NCBI RefSeq assembly: GCF_036567765.1
Contig: NZ_DATCTU010000060.1
Span: 31,383-95,382, forward strand
DNA from: Pseudobacteroides sp.
GTDB lineage: Bacteria; Bacillota; Clostridia; Acetivibrionales; DSM-2933
DNA: 64,000 nucleotides
Direction of reading: 5' to 3'
The notes under the pieces are model-generated. The model was not told the origin of the DNA, ran no database searches, and saw nothing but the letters and a program-made list of their open reading frames with translations. The position numbers were made by a program, and so were the translations under genes. Numbering within the stretch: the first letter of the stretch is position 1; the number at the start of each line of letters is the position of its first letter. Positions 37,362 through 46,435 of the stretch are shown here, in pieces.

Positions 37362-37949
37362 TTAATACTTTTCAAGGACCGGCTGCAACTGAGCATTCTT
37401 CAGAGCCTCAATCACTGCAGGTACTGTTAATTTAAATTTAGCTACTAATGAATTGGGCTTATCTATCGGATTATCCTGGCCAAACGGAATAAAAAATGTA
37501 TTTTTTGTACTGAGTAATATACCTATACTTTTTGCACTTATTCCCAGTCCATCATTAGTTGCGACGCCAATTACAACAGGCTTATTATTTCTATAAAGCT
37601 CTTTTGCCATCATTAAAACAGATGTATCTGTTGCACCATCAGCCAGCTTTGATAAGCTGCACCCTGTACAAGGTGATATAACCAGCAGATCCATTGGTGT
37701 TTGATTTTTATTATATATTTCTGCTTCAACTATTGTTTGTATTACGGTATTTCCGGTAATATTATTCATTCTGGCTAAAAAGTCTGCTGCTTTTCCGTAA
37801 CGTGAGTCGGTAACAGAAACCTGGCTGGACACAATGGGTATCACATCCGCACCCTCGTTAACCAGTCGCTCTAATTGCGGAAAAGACTGATCAAAAACAC
37901 AGTATGCTCCAGTAAATGCATAGCCTATTTTTTTACCCTTTAATAGCAT
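37362..37949 (-). CDS. spoVFB: Dipicolinate synthase subunit B
   Basis: 195 residues, normal length. It has the flavoprotein-like fold of the DpaB family: GKKIGYAFTGAYCVFDQ at the start, SPCTGCSLSKLADGATDTSV in the middle, and the late VIGVATNDGLGISAKSIG. Together with DpaA it makes dipicolinic acid from dihydrodipicolinate in the sporulating mother cell. GAGAGGG precedes the ATG. The dpaA partner, normally directly upstream, is absent. The gene stands alone between the giant kinase gene and the LysM gene. Confidence 0.9.
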   Translation of the reverse strand: MLLKGKKIGYAFTGAYCVFDQSFPQLERLVNEGADVIPIVSSQVSVTDSRYGKAADFLARMNNITGNTVIQTIVEAEIYNKNQTPMDLLVISPCTGCSLSKLADGATDTSVLMMAKELYRNNKPVVIGVATNDGLGISAKSIGILLSTKNTFFIPFGQDNPIDKPNSLVAKFKLTVPAVIEALKNAQLQPVLEKY

Positions 37950-38073
37950 GACAATCCCTCTCTTGTTGAATAGTATTTATTATATTTACGTTCTTATTAA
38001 AGTGTATATGCATATTATTGAGCTGTTATGAAGTAGACGGGTCAGGAGCTTGGCCAATAGTCAAAGCACTCTT

Positions 38074-39489
38074 TCATGCAGGAGACCACTCAAGGGTGTA
38101 AAGATTGGTGTTGTATAACATATTTAGAGGTGCAGGCTTTGTTGTGTCAATGCTCCACATCTGTTTATAGGGAGTGTCAAAATCTCCACAGCCCGATAAA
38201 TATGCAATTTTTCTACTGTCAGGGGACCAAGTGACAGGCGTGGAGAAACAATCGGAAACAGCAAGGGTAGAATCCCCTTCTCCTTTTGGGCCTGTTACTC
38301 GGATCAATGAATAATATTTACCGTTTGAGTAGTGAGTAGCACTATAGGCTATCCTGGTTGAATCTGGAGACCATACAGGGTTATAGTTCTTCCCTTCAAG
38401 CCATCCAGGTATATCATAGGTCTTTCCCGAGGTGAGTTCAATCGTATAAATCATCGATATGCTTGCACCTGGCCATGTGTATAATACGAGCCTGCCATCA
38501 GGGGATAGGCGTACATTGCTAATAGAATTAGATTCCATATTGGTAATCTGTTTTTCGTTGCTTCCATCTAAAGTACTTGTGAAAATCTGCCTAATCCCGG
38601 ATGAATCTTCACGTACATATAGTAATTCCTTGCCATTAGGCATAAATTGGGGGTATGATGACCCGGAACGTTTAATGGAACTAAATTTAAATGAGATTAT
38701 ATCATATATTCTGATTTCTTCTCCTGTTGAATAAACCAGCTTGTTACCTGAAGAGTTCCAGTCCATAGACGGGATTGGGTCTGATGTTTGGTCAATTTTT
38801 TGAATAGATTCTGTAACCACGTTGAAAACAGAAATGATTCCTTTGTTGTCTGCGTATGCAATCCTGGTAGAATCAGGTGACCAAAATATATTTATAAATG
38901 AGGGCTTATCAATTGTTTGACTGGTAAATACATTTGTTCTTCCGGTATCAGGGTTATAAAGCCCGAAGAAAAATGAAGACACATCGTCAAAAGAAGTTAT
39001 GTAAGCAATTTTACCGGGACCTCCAGGGGGTGGATATGGAATGTACAATTGCATCCCAGGTATGATATTTTGGGTAATGCCTGGATTTGACTGGATTATA
39101 TAATCAGGCCGCGGCTGTCCTTTAAATGTAACGTTATATCTTCTTGCAATTCCGAAAAGGGTATCACCCGGTTTAACGACATAATACGGAACTCCAGAAG
39201 GAATCGTAAGAATTTGATTGGGTGTTATAATATAGGGAGGTTTAATCCCGTTGGCATTAATAATGGCATTAGCAGAAATTCTGTACTTCTGAGATATTGA
39301 GAATATTGAATCACCGGGCTGTACAGAATAAGTATTTATACCTGGCGGCATGGACAATTGCTGGCCGGGATATATTGTATACGGGGGTGTAAGGTTATTA
39401 GAAGCTGTTAGTGAGTTCAAAGGTATCTCCCACCGCCTGGAGATTGAAATGAGAGTATCACCGGACTGAACTGTATAAAAGAGTTGCAT
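38074..39489 (-). CDS. Three LysM domains plus TolB/PD40-type beta-propeller
   Basis: 471 residues from the ATG at 39489, which has TAGGAGGG seven bases upstream. Three LysM modules occupy residues about 3-48, 51-95 and 99-155. Each has a YTVQSGDTL/YSVQPGDSI/YVVKPGDTL start and an IYPGQQL/ITPNQIL-type end. They are followed by WD40-like PD40 repeats (WSPDSTRIAY repeated, near 210, 380 and 425). There is no signal peptide, although LysM binds peptidoglycan or chitin, so it may be a spore-coat or cortex protein made in the mother cell. That location is inference. Confidence 0.85.
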   Translation of the reverse strand: MQLFYTVQSGDTLISISRRWEIPLNSLTASNNLTPPYTIYPGQQLSMPPGINTYSVQPGDSIFSISQKYRISANAIINANGIKPPYIITPNQILTIPSGVPYYVVKPGDTLFGIARRYNVTFKGQPRPDYIIQSNPGITQNIIPGMQLYIPYPPPGGPGKIAYITSFDDVSSFFFGLYNPDTGRTNVFTSQTIDKPSFINIFWSPDSTRIAYADNKGIISVFNVVTESIQKIDQTSDPIPSMDWNSSGNKLVYSTGEEIRIYDIISFKFSSIKRSGSSYPQFMPNGKELLYVREDSSGIRQIFTSTLDGSNEKQITNMESNSISNVRLSPDGRLVLYTWPGASISMIYTIELTSGKTYDIPGWLEGKNYNPVWSPDSTRIAYSATHYSNGKYYSLIRVTGPKGEGDSTLAVSDCFSTPVTWSPDSRKIAYLSGCGDFDTPYKQMWSIDTTKPAPLNMLYNTNLYTLEWSPA

Positions 39490-39570
39490 GGGTTCCCTCC
39501 TATAAAACGGCAATATGAGTTATCTTATAATTATATGTTTCGAATTTATGAGAGGTGAAGGTTGAATGAG

Positions 39571-40920
39571 CTAATCAAGTGTATATTCCAAAACCTTTCT
39601 TGCCTGCTGGAAAAGCTGATGCTTAACAACATAATTCCATACAGGCTCGAATTTTTTCCAGGCACCTGCATAGGTTAAATGCTTCAATTGCATTTTCAGT
39701 TTTTCATGCTGCCTTGATCCCGAAATAATATTAGTCCACCTGTAAAATTCCTTGTAGGCGTTGTTGTAACCTCTTTCCATTTGTTCCTTGGACAAATTAG
39801 GGTGTTTGAAAACAAGGTGCCTGGTATCGTAATCATTCCAATTGCTGCTGAGTACTCTATTCTGTGAGATCATTTGAGAATGGAGTTTTGTGCCCGGATA
39901 GGGTGTAAGTATATGAAAGGTTGCAGTTGTTATCCCGCTTTCTATGGCCCATTGGGTTGTATTGTGAAAGACATCGTTGGTATCGTCGTCAAGACCGAAA
40001 ATAAAGCTGCCGTTAATCATAATGCCAAGTTCATCAAGCTTTTTAATGGCAGATATATAATCCTGATTTAAATTGGAGTGCTTATTAGCCAGGGCCAGAT
40101 TTTTTTTGTTTATGCTTTCAAAGCCAATAAATGCACTCCTTATGCCTGCCTCATAAGCCTGGTTTATCAAATCGTCTTCAAGAATGGAATTAACGGTTAT
40201 TGCACCCTGAAATAATCTGCCCATACCTCCCATTTCTCTGAATAAATCACGGCATAGCCTTTTATCGGCAAACAAATTATCATCAAGAAAGTACAGGTGC
40301 TTTCCTTTTAAGCTTTCGATTTCCTGTAATATCCTTTCGATTTTGTATGCATAGAAGGATTTGCCGCCTTTATAAAATGAACTTACATAACAAAAGGAGC
40401 ACTTATTGGGGCAGCCTCTAGAGAAAACCATAGAATTTGGAACAAGATACTTCTCTCTCTTTAGTAAATCCCTTCGCGGAAGTGGTAAGTCATCCAGGTT
40501 TACCGGGGCGGAATTATAAAATTCTTTTACTTTGCTGCTTCTGAAATCCGATAGGAAATGGGGAAAAGAATTTTCGCCCATTCCTGATATCACAGTATCC
40601 GCATGCTGCTTCGCTTCATGGGGCAGTGATGTTGCATGCAGCCCGCCTAATACAACAAAGCTGCCTTTTTGCCTGTATATATCAGATATTTCGTATGCCC
40701 TGTAGGCATTGGTAATGTACGTTTCTATACAAACCAAATCAGGCTCATCGTCAAAATTAATATCTTCCACATGCTCGTCTACAATTTCTATTTCATCATC
40801 ATTTGAGCACAGGGAAGCTAAAGTGGCAAGACCTAACGGCGGGAAGAGAGAATACTTAATTGGTCTCCAATATGGACTTTTTGCTTCCTGCAAGGCGGGC
40901 AGGATAAATTTTATTTTCAT
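39571..40920 (-). CDS. B12-binding-domain radical SAM protein
   Basis: 449 residues from the ATG at 40920 (GGAGG seven bases upstream; the longer frame has no site). Residues 1-130 form a Rossmann-like B12-binding domain with VVLGGLHATSLP, and ISGMGENSFP follows. The radical SAM motif SRGCPNKCSFCYV (C-x3-C-x2-C) lies near residue 175. The C-terminal region carries GSFIFGLDDDTNDVF and TPYPGTKLH, typical of BchE-like enzymes. The His of the DxHxxG cobalamin box is not obvious, so cobalamin use is uncertain. The substrate is unknown and it stands alone. Confidence 0.87.
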   Translation of the reverse strand: MKIKFILPALQEAKSPYWRPIKYSLFPPLGLATLASLCSNDDEIEIVDEHVEDINFDDEPDLVCIETYITNAYRAYEISDIYRQKGSFVVLGGLHATSLPHEAKQHADTVISGMGENSFPHFLSDFRSSKVKEFYNSAPVNLDDLPLPRRDLLKREKYLVPNSMVFSRGCPNKCSFCYVSSFYKGGKSFYAYKIERILQEIESLKGKHLYFLDDNLFADKRLCRDLFREMGGMGRLFQGAITVNSILEDDLINQAYEAGIRSAFIGFESINKKNLALANKHSNLNQDYISAIKKLDELGIMINGSFIFGLDDDTNDVFHNTTQWAIESGITTATFHILTPYPGTKLHSQMISQNRVLSSNWNDYDTRHLVFKHPNLSKEQMERGYNNAYKEFYRWTNIISGSRQHEKLKMQLKHLTYAGAWKKFEPVWNYVVKHQLFQQARKVLEYTLD

Positions 40921-41080
40921 ACAAAGCCTCCAAAGTTCTAGCAATTTTAATTACATGTTATAATGGATTATATCAAAAGTCAATAAATATTTATTGATAA
41001 TCAATAAATAAATAGTGGGATTTCCATTTGTTTTTCCAGTCTACAAAATTAATTTTCGGGTAAAATAAAATGAAAGGTGT

Positions 41081-41464
41081 TTGATCCTAAAAACTCAATC
41101 GGTTAAGTTGCGAGGAGGGATTCTTATCCATATAATAGGTAAATTTCTTGAACCGAGCCAGGTTGGAGGTTTGGTTGATACCCTGAAAAACAGCGGTATT
41201 CAGAGAAGAGACATGATAATTAGTGCTTACGATGAAGAAAAATTTGAAGATATGAGAGAAAATGCTGAAAATCCTACACCTGTAGTAATGTCTGATCAGG
41301 ATGATGTGGGTGAGCTTAAAGCTTTTGCGGAAAATGTCCAAAAGTTGGATGAGGAAGATGGAATAGTTGTATCTGTTAAGGTGGCAAAAAAGAAGGCACA
41401 GGAAGTTAAGCAAGTTATGGAGCAATCAGGAGCGTTTGAGATCATTGTGGATGACAATAAATAA
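41081..41464 (+). CDS. Small conserved-looking acidic protein, unusual start
   Basis: Up to 127 residues: an alpha/beta protein rich in Asp and Glu, without membrane segments or cysteines. The start is unclear. TTG at 41081 and TTG at 41108 lack a proper site. A perfect AGGAGGG at 41113-41119 lies six bases before an in-frame ATC at 41126, giving a product beginning IHIIGKFLEPSQVGG. I do not recognise the family; the fold might resemble general stress proteins that use a GGLVDTLKNSGI helix. A strong bidirectional terminator follows. Confidence 0.7.
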   Translation: MILKTQSVKLRGGILIHIIGKFLEPSQVGGLVDTLKNSGIQRRDMIISAYDEEKFEDMRENAENPTPVVMSDQDDVGELKAFAENVQKLDEEDGIVVSVKVAKKKAQEVKQVMEQSGAFEIIVDDNK

Positions 41465-41516
41465 CAAAGTCCCCAAGTAGATTTATCACTTTCTGTATAG
41501 ATATAAGTAGCTGAAC

Positions 41517-41552
41517 ACAAAGCAGGTTGCCGGGAATGGCAACCTGCTTTGT
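41517..41552. terminator. Bidirectional terminator
   Basis: A perfect 15-bp inverted repeat (ACAAAGCAGGTTGCC and complement) with loop GGGAAT between two convergent small genes. Confidence 0.88.
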
Positions 41553-41562
41553 ATTACATTTT

Positions 41563-41784
41563 TTACTTTTTATTGGTGTGCTCCCACGAGCCTTCCTTAT
41601 TGCATATCATTTCAGAGCCATCATCGTTTGTCATTTTTGAGCCTTCAGCATGTCTCATGTGGTTATAGATACATGATGGAACTTCCGATGCTCTTCCGAT
41701 CGGCTTGTCAGATACAGCATCAACATGATTTGGTTGCTTTATAATATTAATAGAAACCTTGTCACCTTTTTGATGATTTTTCAT
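41563..41784 (-). CDS. Small hydrophilic protein, hypothetical
   Basis: 73 residues, hydrophilic, with His, Asn and Asp in excess and only two cysteines. The ATG at 41784 has a GGGAAAGGGATG site upstream, and the gene ends 11 bases before the shared terminator. It is therefore likely a real gene despite its size. No motif was recognised. It could be a spore or stress protein, but nothing in the sequence shows this. Confidence 0.65.
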   Translation of the reverse strand: MKNHQKGDKVSINIIKQPNHVDAVSDKPIGRASEVPSCIYNHMRHAEGSKMTNDDGSEMICNKEGSWEHTNKK

Positions 41785-41936
41785 AGTTTCATCCCTTTCC
41801 CGTATTAAAAGTATATTTATAAATTAAACACTTTTAATATATATTAAATATGTACAATTATTTAAAAATTGATTCAGTTTTTGATTTGGTTGCTATGAGG
41901 AAACAATATCCAATAAAAAATTTTGTGTCATACATA

Positions 41937-41987
41937 TTGACCAGATTGGTCAAAAGGCGTTATACTATAATTGACCGATGTGGTCAA
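41937..41987 (+). promoter_or_regulatory. Two TetR operators overlapping the regulator's promoter
   Basis: Two 17-base palindromes TTGACC-N5-GGTCAA at 41937-41953 and 41971-41987, 34 bases centre to centre. The first TTGACC doubles as a -35 box, with TATACT at 41961-41966 as -10; the second covers the start of transcription. This fits autorepression by the TetR protein that follows. Confidence 0.75.
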
Positions 41988-42012
41988 TGTGTACAGGGAA
42001 GTGGGTAAATAC

Positions 42013-42639
42013 ATGTACTCAAGGTTTTTGATCCTCGAACAGGAAAAGAGGGATAGGATAATTAATGCGGCCATTATGGAGTTTGCAAAAAAAGGTTATG
42101 AAGATGCTTCTACAAATGAGATCGTGAAGAGTGCCGGGATATCAAAGGGCCTGTTATTTCATTATTTTAAGAACAAGAAGAGCCTGTTCCTCTTTATGTA
42201 TGACTACTCTATTGAGGTTTTGTCCAAGGAGCTTTACAGTAAAATGCATTTGGATGAAAGTGATATCTTCAAAAGTTTGAGGCAAATATTCATACTAAAA
42301 TATGACGTGTTAAAAAAATACCCTGGAATGTATGATTTTCTTGTATCTGCCATCAATGAGAAATCAAATGAAATAAAAAATGAGATTGGCAATAGGTATG
42401 AGGAGCTTTATAAAGGCGGTATGAAAATGCTTTTTGAAAGCTTTGATTTTTCAAAATTTAAAGATGATGCTGATGCAATAAAATCCATAAAAGTTATAAG
42501 GTGGTCATTGGAAGGCCTCATAAAGGACCTTGGATATGATACCACCACACTATATTCTACTACTAAAGATCAATTTGATAAAATACTCGCTGAAGTAGAC
42601 TCGTATATGGAATTGCTCAGAAAGTGCTTCTATAAGTGA
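42013..42639 (+). CDS. TetR-family repressor of the adjacent ABC exporter
   Basis: 208 residues from the ATG at 42013. An earlier TTG at 41971 is rejected because it lies in the second operator, at the transcription start. Residues 10-55 are the TetR helix-turn-helix (RIINAAIMEFAKKGYEDASTNEIVKSAGISKGLLFHYF). The C-terminal part is the variable ligand-binding domain. The ABC ATPase gene's ribosome site begins at the stop, so regulator and exporter form one operon under the two palindromes. Confidence 0.9.
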   Translation: MYSRFLILEQEKRDRIINAAIMEFAKKGYEDASTNEIVKSAGISKGLLFHYFKNKKSLFLFMYDYSIEVLSKELYSKMHLDESDIFKSLRQIFILKYDVLKKYPGMYDFLVSAINEKSNEIKNEIGNRYEELYKGGMKMLFESFDFSKFKDDADAIKSIKVIRWSLEGLIKDLGYDTTTLYSTTKDQFDKILAEVDSYMELLRKCFYK

Positions 42640-42653
42640 AGGAGGGTATAATC

Positions 42654-43535
42654 ATGAACGCTATAGAAATCAGAAACCTTACAAAAAATTATGGTAAATC
42701 AAGAGGAATCATTGATGTTAGTATTAATGTAGAGGAAGGCCAGGTATTCGGGTTTATCGGGCCCAACGGGGCGGGTAAATCCACAACAATAAGAACTTTG
42801 CTTGGTTTGATACATCCTACAAATGGTACTGCAACTATTTTCGGTAAAAGCTGCATAGAAAACCCTGAAGTAAGAAAAGACATAGGATATCTACCGTCAG
42901 AGGTGTTTTATTATGACAAGATGAGGGTTATTGATCTTCTTAAATATTCCGCCAGTTTCTATCATAAGGATTGTACCAAAAGAATTAATGAATTGGCAGA
43001 AATAATGCATTTGGATCTCAAAAAGAGGATAGATGACCTATCCTTTGGCAATAAGAAAAAAGTAGGAATAGTCCAAGGGCTGCTCCATGAGCCAAAGCTC
43101 ATTATACTGGATGAGCCTACCAGTGGTCTGGACCCTCTTATGCAACAGAGGTTTTTTGACCTATTGGCCCTTGAAAACAAAAAGGGTGCAACTATATTTT
43201 TCTCATCACACATCCTAAGCGAGGTGCAGAAGATTTGTGACCTTGTAGCCTTTATCAAGGATGGAAAAATAATAAAGCTTGAGAAGATGAGTATTTTACA
43301 GGAGAGTACCTACAAGAAAATAAAAGTTGAGGCAAAATCCGATATAGATAAGGACTACTTCAAAATTATCGGTGTAAATAATCTTGAAGTGAAAGGCAAT
43401 ACAGCCAACTTTATATTTAAAGGAAACATCAATCCTATTATGAAAAAAATATCCGATATGGACATAGCAAATGTCTGGGTTGATGATCCTGACCTTGAAG
43501 AAATCTTCATGCATTATTATGCAAAGGAGGATTAG
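42654..43535 (+). CDS. ABC transporter ATP-binding protein (ABC-2 exporter)
   Basis: 293 residues from the ATG at 42654 with AAGGAGGG upstream. Walker A is GPNGAGKST, Walker B LIILDEPTSGLD, the signature is LSFGNKKK (a variant of LSGGQ) and the switch histidine lies in SSHILSE. The C-terminal extension of about 80 residues is the type found in drug or bacitracin exporters (BcrA, DrrA-like). It works with the two permeases that follow. The ligand of the upstream TetR is probably the exported compound. Confidence 0.93.
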   Translation: MNAIEIRNLTKNYGKSRGIIDVSINVEEGQVFGFIGPNGAGKSTTIRTLLGLIHPTNGTATIFGKSCIENPEVRKDIGYLPSEVFYYDKMRVIDLLKYSASFYHKDCTKRINELAEIMHLDLKKRIDDLSFGNKKKVGIVQGLLHEPKLIILDEPTSGLDPLMQQRFFDLLALENKKGATIFFSSHILSEVQKICDLVAFIKDGKIIKLEKMSILQESTYKKIKVEAKSDIDKDYFKIIGVNNLEVKGNTANFIFKGNINPIMKKISDMDIANVWVDDPDLEEIFMHYYAKED

Positions 43536-44336
43536 ATGATGAATATGTTTTTCCATGAGCTTAGGGCTAATAGAAAAAATACCGGTATATGGGCAGGAAG
43601 CATTACAGCGTTAATTGTCTTCTATATGTCAATGTTCCCTTTGATATCAAAAGATGCATCCACATTTCAGAAGTTGTTGGAGAATTATCCTGAACCTTTG
43701 CGTAAGGCATTTGGAGCCTCAATTAGCAGCATAGGAACCATATTAGGCTTTTACTCCTTCATATTTGTATTAGTATTGTTGATTGGAGCAATCCAAGCTA
43801 TGAATCTGGGCACTTCAATTTTGTCAAAGGAGTCCCGTGAAAGAACTGCAGACTTTCTTTTAACCAAGCCGGTTTCCAGAACCAGGATTATGACATCCAA
43901 GCTAATGGCGGCATTTATACTGATTATGGCTACCAATATTATATGTTATATCGCAGCGGTGATTATGGCAAACGTTGTAAAGACCCAAGATTACAATGAA
44001 CTGGTATTCTTTATGATAAACGCTACGTTATTTTTTGTGCAGATTATTTTCTTCGTATTGGGTATTATAATATCGGTTTTTTTCCAGAGATTGAGATCGG
44101 TCCTTCCCATTTCTCTCGGTGCCGTGTTTGGGTTTTTCTTTATAGGTATGTTCATCGCCACAGATAAGGATGATGCAGCACGCTTTATTACACCCTTTAA
44201 GTACTTTGACACAGGCTATATAATTAATAATTCCAGCTATGAGGCTTCATATTTGATTGCTGCAGCTAGTTTTATAATAGTAGCAGTAGCTGCAAGTTAT
44301 ATCATATATTCAAAAAAGGATATCCACGCGGTGTAG
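43536..44336 (+). CDS. ABC-2-type permease
   Basis: 266 residues with six membrane helices: one near residues 16-35, five between 70 and 262. The pattern ILSKESRERTADFLLTKPVSR is the conserved cytoplasmic loop of this permease group. Its ATG directly follows the ATPase stop, with AAAGGAGG upstream. It is clearly paralogous to the next gene (same TTEFLMTKPVSR-like loop), so the two probably form a heterodimeric membrane pore. Confidence 0.87.
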   Translation: MMNMFFHELRANRKNTGIWAGSITALIVFYMSMFPLISKDASTFQKLLENYPEPLRKAFGASISSIGTILGFYSFIFVLVLLIGAIQAMNLGTSILSKESRERTADFLLTKPVSRTRIMTSKLMAAFILIMATNIICYIAAVIMANVVKTQDYNELVFFMINATLFFVQIIFFVLGIIISVFFQRLRSVLPISLGAVFGFFFIGMFIATDKDDAARFITPFKYFDTGYIINNSSYEASYLIAAASFIIVAVAASYIIYSKKDIHAV

Positions 44337-44376
44337 TTATACTTCGTTTGTACCGCTTTAGAGGAGGAATGGTTTT

Positions 44377-45174
44377 ATGAATATATTTTTTAGAGAAATT
44401 AAGGCCAACAGGAAATCACTGATAATATGGTGCCTATCCGTTGTAATGATGGTATTTATGGGGATGGTTAAATTTAAAAGCTATCAAACAAGCGGCCAAT
44501 CAATTAACGATCTTTTAGGCAGCATGCCAAGTTCGCTTAAGGCAATACTTGGATTTGGCTCCTTTGATATGTCAAAGGCAAGTGGATATTATGGCATGCT
44601 TTTCCTATACCTGCAGCTTATGGCTGCTATACATGCTGTTATGCTTGGAGCTGGGATTTTAGCAAAGGAAGAGAGGGACAAAACAACAGAGTTTCTTATG
44701 ACAAAGCCTGTCTCAAGGTATACCATCATAACATCAAAGCTTCTTGCAGCATTTTTTAATGTGGTTATTCTTAATATTATCACCCTTGTTTCTTCTATTG
44801 CCAGTATGCGTTCTTACAGTAACGGTGAAGCGGTTTCTGGGGACATAACAAAACTGATGTTGGGTATGTTTGTTACGCAGGTTCTTTTTATGTCAATTGG
44901 TGCGGGTATTGCAGCAATAAATAGAAATTCCAAAGTATCAGCGTATCTGGCTGCAGCAGTGCTTATGATCACATTTGTTTTAGCTAGGATAATTGATGTC
45001 AATGACAGACTTGAAAGCTTCAAATACATTACTCCCTTTAAATATTTTGAGGCAGAAAATTTGCTTCTTGGAAATGGATTTGAACCTGTTTTTGTGATTA
45101 TTTCCATTATATTGATTTCTGTAATGTCAGCAGTAACTTATATATTCTATAACAAAAGAGACTTAAGCATCTAA
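44377..45174 (+). CDS. ABC-2-type permease, paralogue of the preceding one
   Basis: 265 residues, six membrane helices, sharing the ILAKEERDKTTEFLMTKPVSRYTIITSKLLAAF loop with its neighbour. GAGGAGGAATGG precedes the ATG, 40 bases after the previous stop. It is the last gene of the TetR-ABC operon. The two permeases and one ATPase suffice for an exporter. Confidence 0.87.
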   Translation: MNIFFREIKANRKSLIIWCLSVVMMVFMGMVKFKSYQTSGQSINDLLGSMPSSLKAILGFGSFDMSKASGYYGMLFLYLQLMAAIHAVMLGAGILAKEERDKTTEFLMTKPVSRYTIITSKLLAAFFNVVILNIITLVSSIASMRSYSNGEAVSGDITKLMLGMFVTQVLFMSIGAGIAAINRNSKVSAYLAAAVLMITFVLARIIDVNDRLESFKYITPFKYFEAENLLLGNGFEPVFVIISIILISVMSAVTYIFYNKRDLSI

Positions 45175-45277
45175 AGTGGGAACGTTCTTTTTTGATCGTG
45201 CCTAAATAAATAATATTTTAATGGACATAATAATCAAGAAAACACTTTTTAAATACTTTTAAGGGAGTGATTTTATT

Positions 45278-45511
45278 ATGAAAAACAAGCCAAAACCGGA
45301 TGATAGAAGAGACAATGTAGAGAGAATTCAGAAAAATATAAATATGACCATTCACAATATGGAACTTGCCGATGAAATGATTCATAATACAGACGATGAA
45401 AAAATGAAGGAAGTGCTGATGGAGAAGAATGATAGAAGAAGAGATGCACTTAATGGGATGAGAAAAGAAATCAGAGATGAAGCAATTGACAGGGAAAACG
45501 GATATAAGTAA
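45278..45511 (+). CDS. tlp: Small acid-soluble spore protein Tlp
   Basis: 77 residues. KPDDRRDNVERIQKNINMTI, the middle LADEMI and the end DEAIDRENGYK match Tlp of Bacillus (NPDDRSDNVEKLQ ... ARQNGY). It is a small spore-core protein made in the forespore. AAGGGAG is eight bases before the ATG. No clear sigma-G promoter could be drawn in the 100 bases upstream. A bidirectional terminator follows. Confidence 0.9.
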   Translation: MKNKPKPDDRRDNVERIQKNINMTIHNMELADEMIHNTDDEKMKEVLMEKNDRRRDALNGMRKEIRDEAIDRENGYK

Positions 45512-45543
45512 TGATTAAAGAATTACTAACTAAATAACGCTAC

Positions 45544-45581
45544 AAGAGCAGGATTGCACGGCTAAAGCAATTCCTGCTCTT
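45544..45581. terminator. Bidirectional terminator
   Basis: AAGAGCAGGA-TTGC (45544-45557) pairs with 45567-45581 with one bulged base; U-runs lie on both sides. It separates tlp from the azoreductase gene. Confidence 0.8.
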
Positions 45582-45589
45582 TTATCCTC

Positions 45590-46195
45590 TTAGAAATCTT
45601 TTGCAAATTCTTGTGCTTTTGCGATTGTGTTACCAACAATAGCCTCAACATCCTGTCCTACTATATCCAAGTCTTCTGCAGATATTGTAGTAAAGTCTGT
45701 AATCCCAAAGAAGCCCAATATTGTTCTTAGGTATCTATCACCCATCTCATACATATTAAAAGGTTCAGAACTATAATCTCCTCCCCTAGAAACTATATTC
45801 ACAGCTTTTTTCCCTTGTAATAATCCAACTGCACCTTTTTCTGTATACTTAAAAGTTATGCCAGTAACAGTAATATAGTCTATATATGCCTTAAGTATAG
45901 CAGGAATACTTAGATTCCATAGTGGTTCTGCGATAATATATTTATCTGATTCAGCGAATTGATAAGCATATTTTAAAATAGGATGCTTCCTACTTTCCTC
46001 AGTCTTAGGGCCAAAGACCGTGTTAATATCACTTTCTGTCAAAAATTTGATGTTTTCCTTATAAAGGTCAAGGGTTGTAATTTCATCATTAGGGTGGCTC
46101 TTCTTATAAACTTCCATAAATTTATCGGAAATTTTAAAAGTTCTTGATAATCCTTCTGGTTTTGCATTTGCTTTAATGTATAGAACCTTGCTCAT
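45590..46195 (-). CDS. azoR: FMN-dependent NADH-azoreductase
   Basis: 201 residues of the AcpD/AzoR family: KVLYIKANAKPEGLSRTFKI at the start binds FMN phosphate. EPLWNLSIPAILKAYIDYI and VSRGGDYS line the flavin and substrate site. These enzymes reduce azo compounds and quinones with NADH and help with electrophile stress. GGAGAAGATGAT precedes the ATG. It is monocistronic. Confidence 0.9.
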   Translation of the reverse strand: MSKVLYIKANAKPEGLSRTFKISDKFMEVYKKSHPNDEITTLDLYKENIKFLTESDINTVFGPKTEESRKHPILKYAYQFAESDKYIIAEPLWNLSIPAILKAYIDYITVTGITFKYTEKGAVGLLQGKKAVNIVSRGGDYSSEPFNMYEMGDRYLRTILGFFGITDFTTISAEDLDIVGQDVEAIVGNTIAKAQEFAKDF

Positions 46196-46435
46196 ATCAT
46201 CTTCTCCTTTGGTAACTATAATAACTCTCGCTATGGACTTCTAGATAATTATACTTTTCCCTTTTCTAAATAATTTATTAATTGCATTTATGTATTATTT
46301 GTAAAGTTACACATGAGTCTGGGAAATTGGGGTGTATTCCACCTTTTCATAATATATATGGCAACTGCTTATGTAACCAACTGCTTTATATAGCATAAAA
46401 TATATTATGAAAACCTATATTTAAGGAGATTCAAA

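Noticed and set aside
41971..42012. TTG start for the TetR gene
   Set aside because: The codon is the first half of the second operator and lies at the expected transcription start; ATG at 42013 is more sensible.
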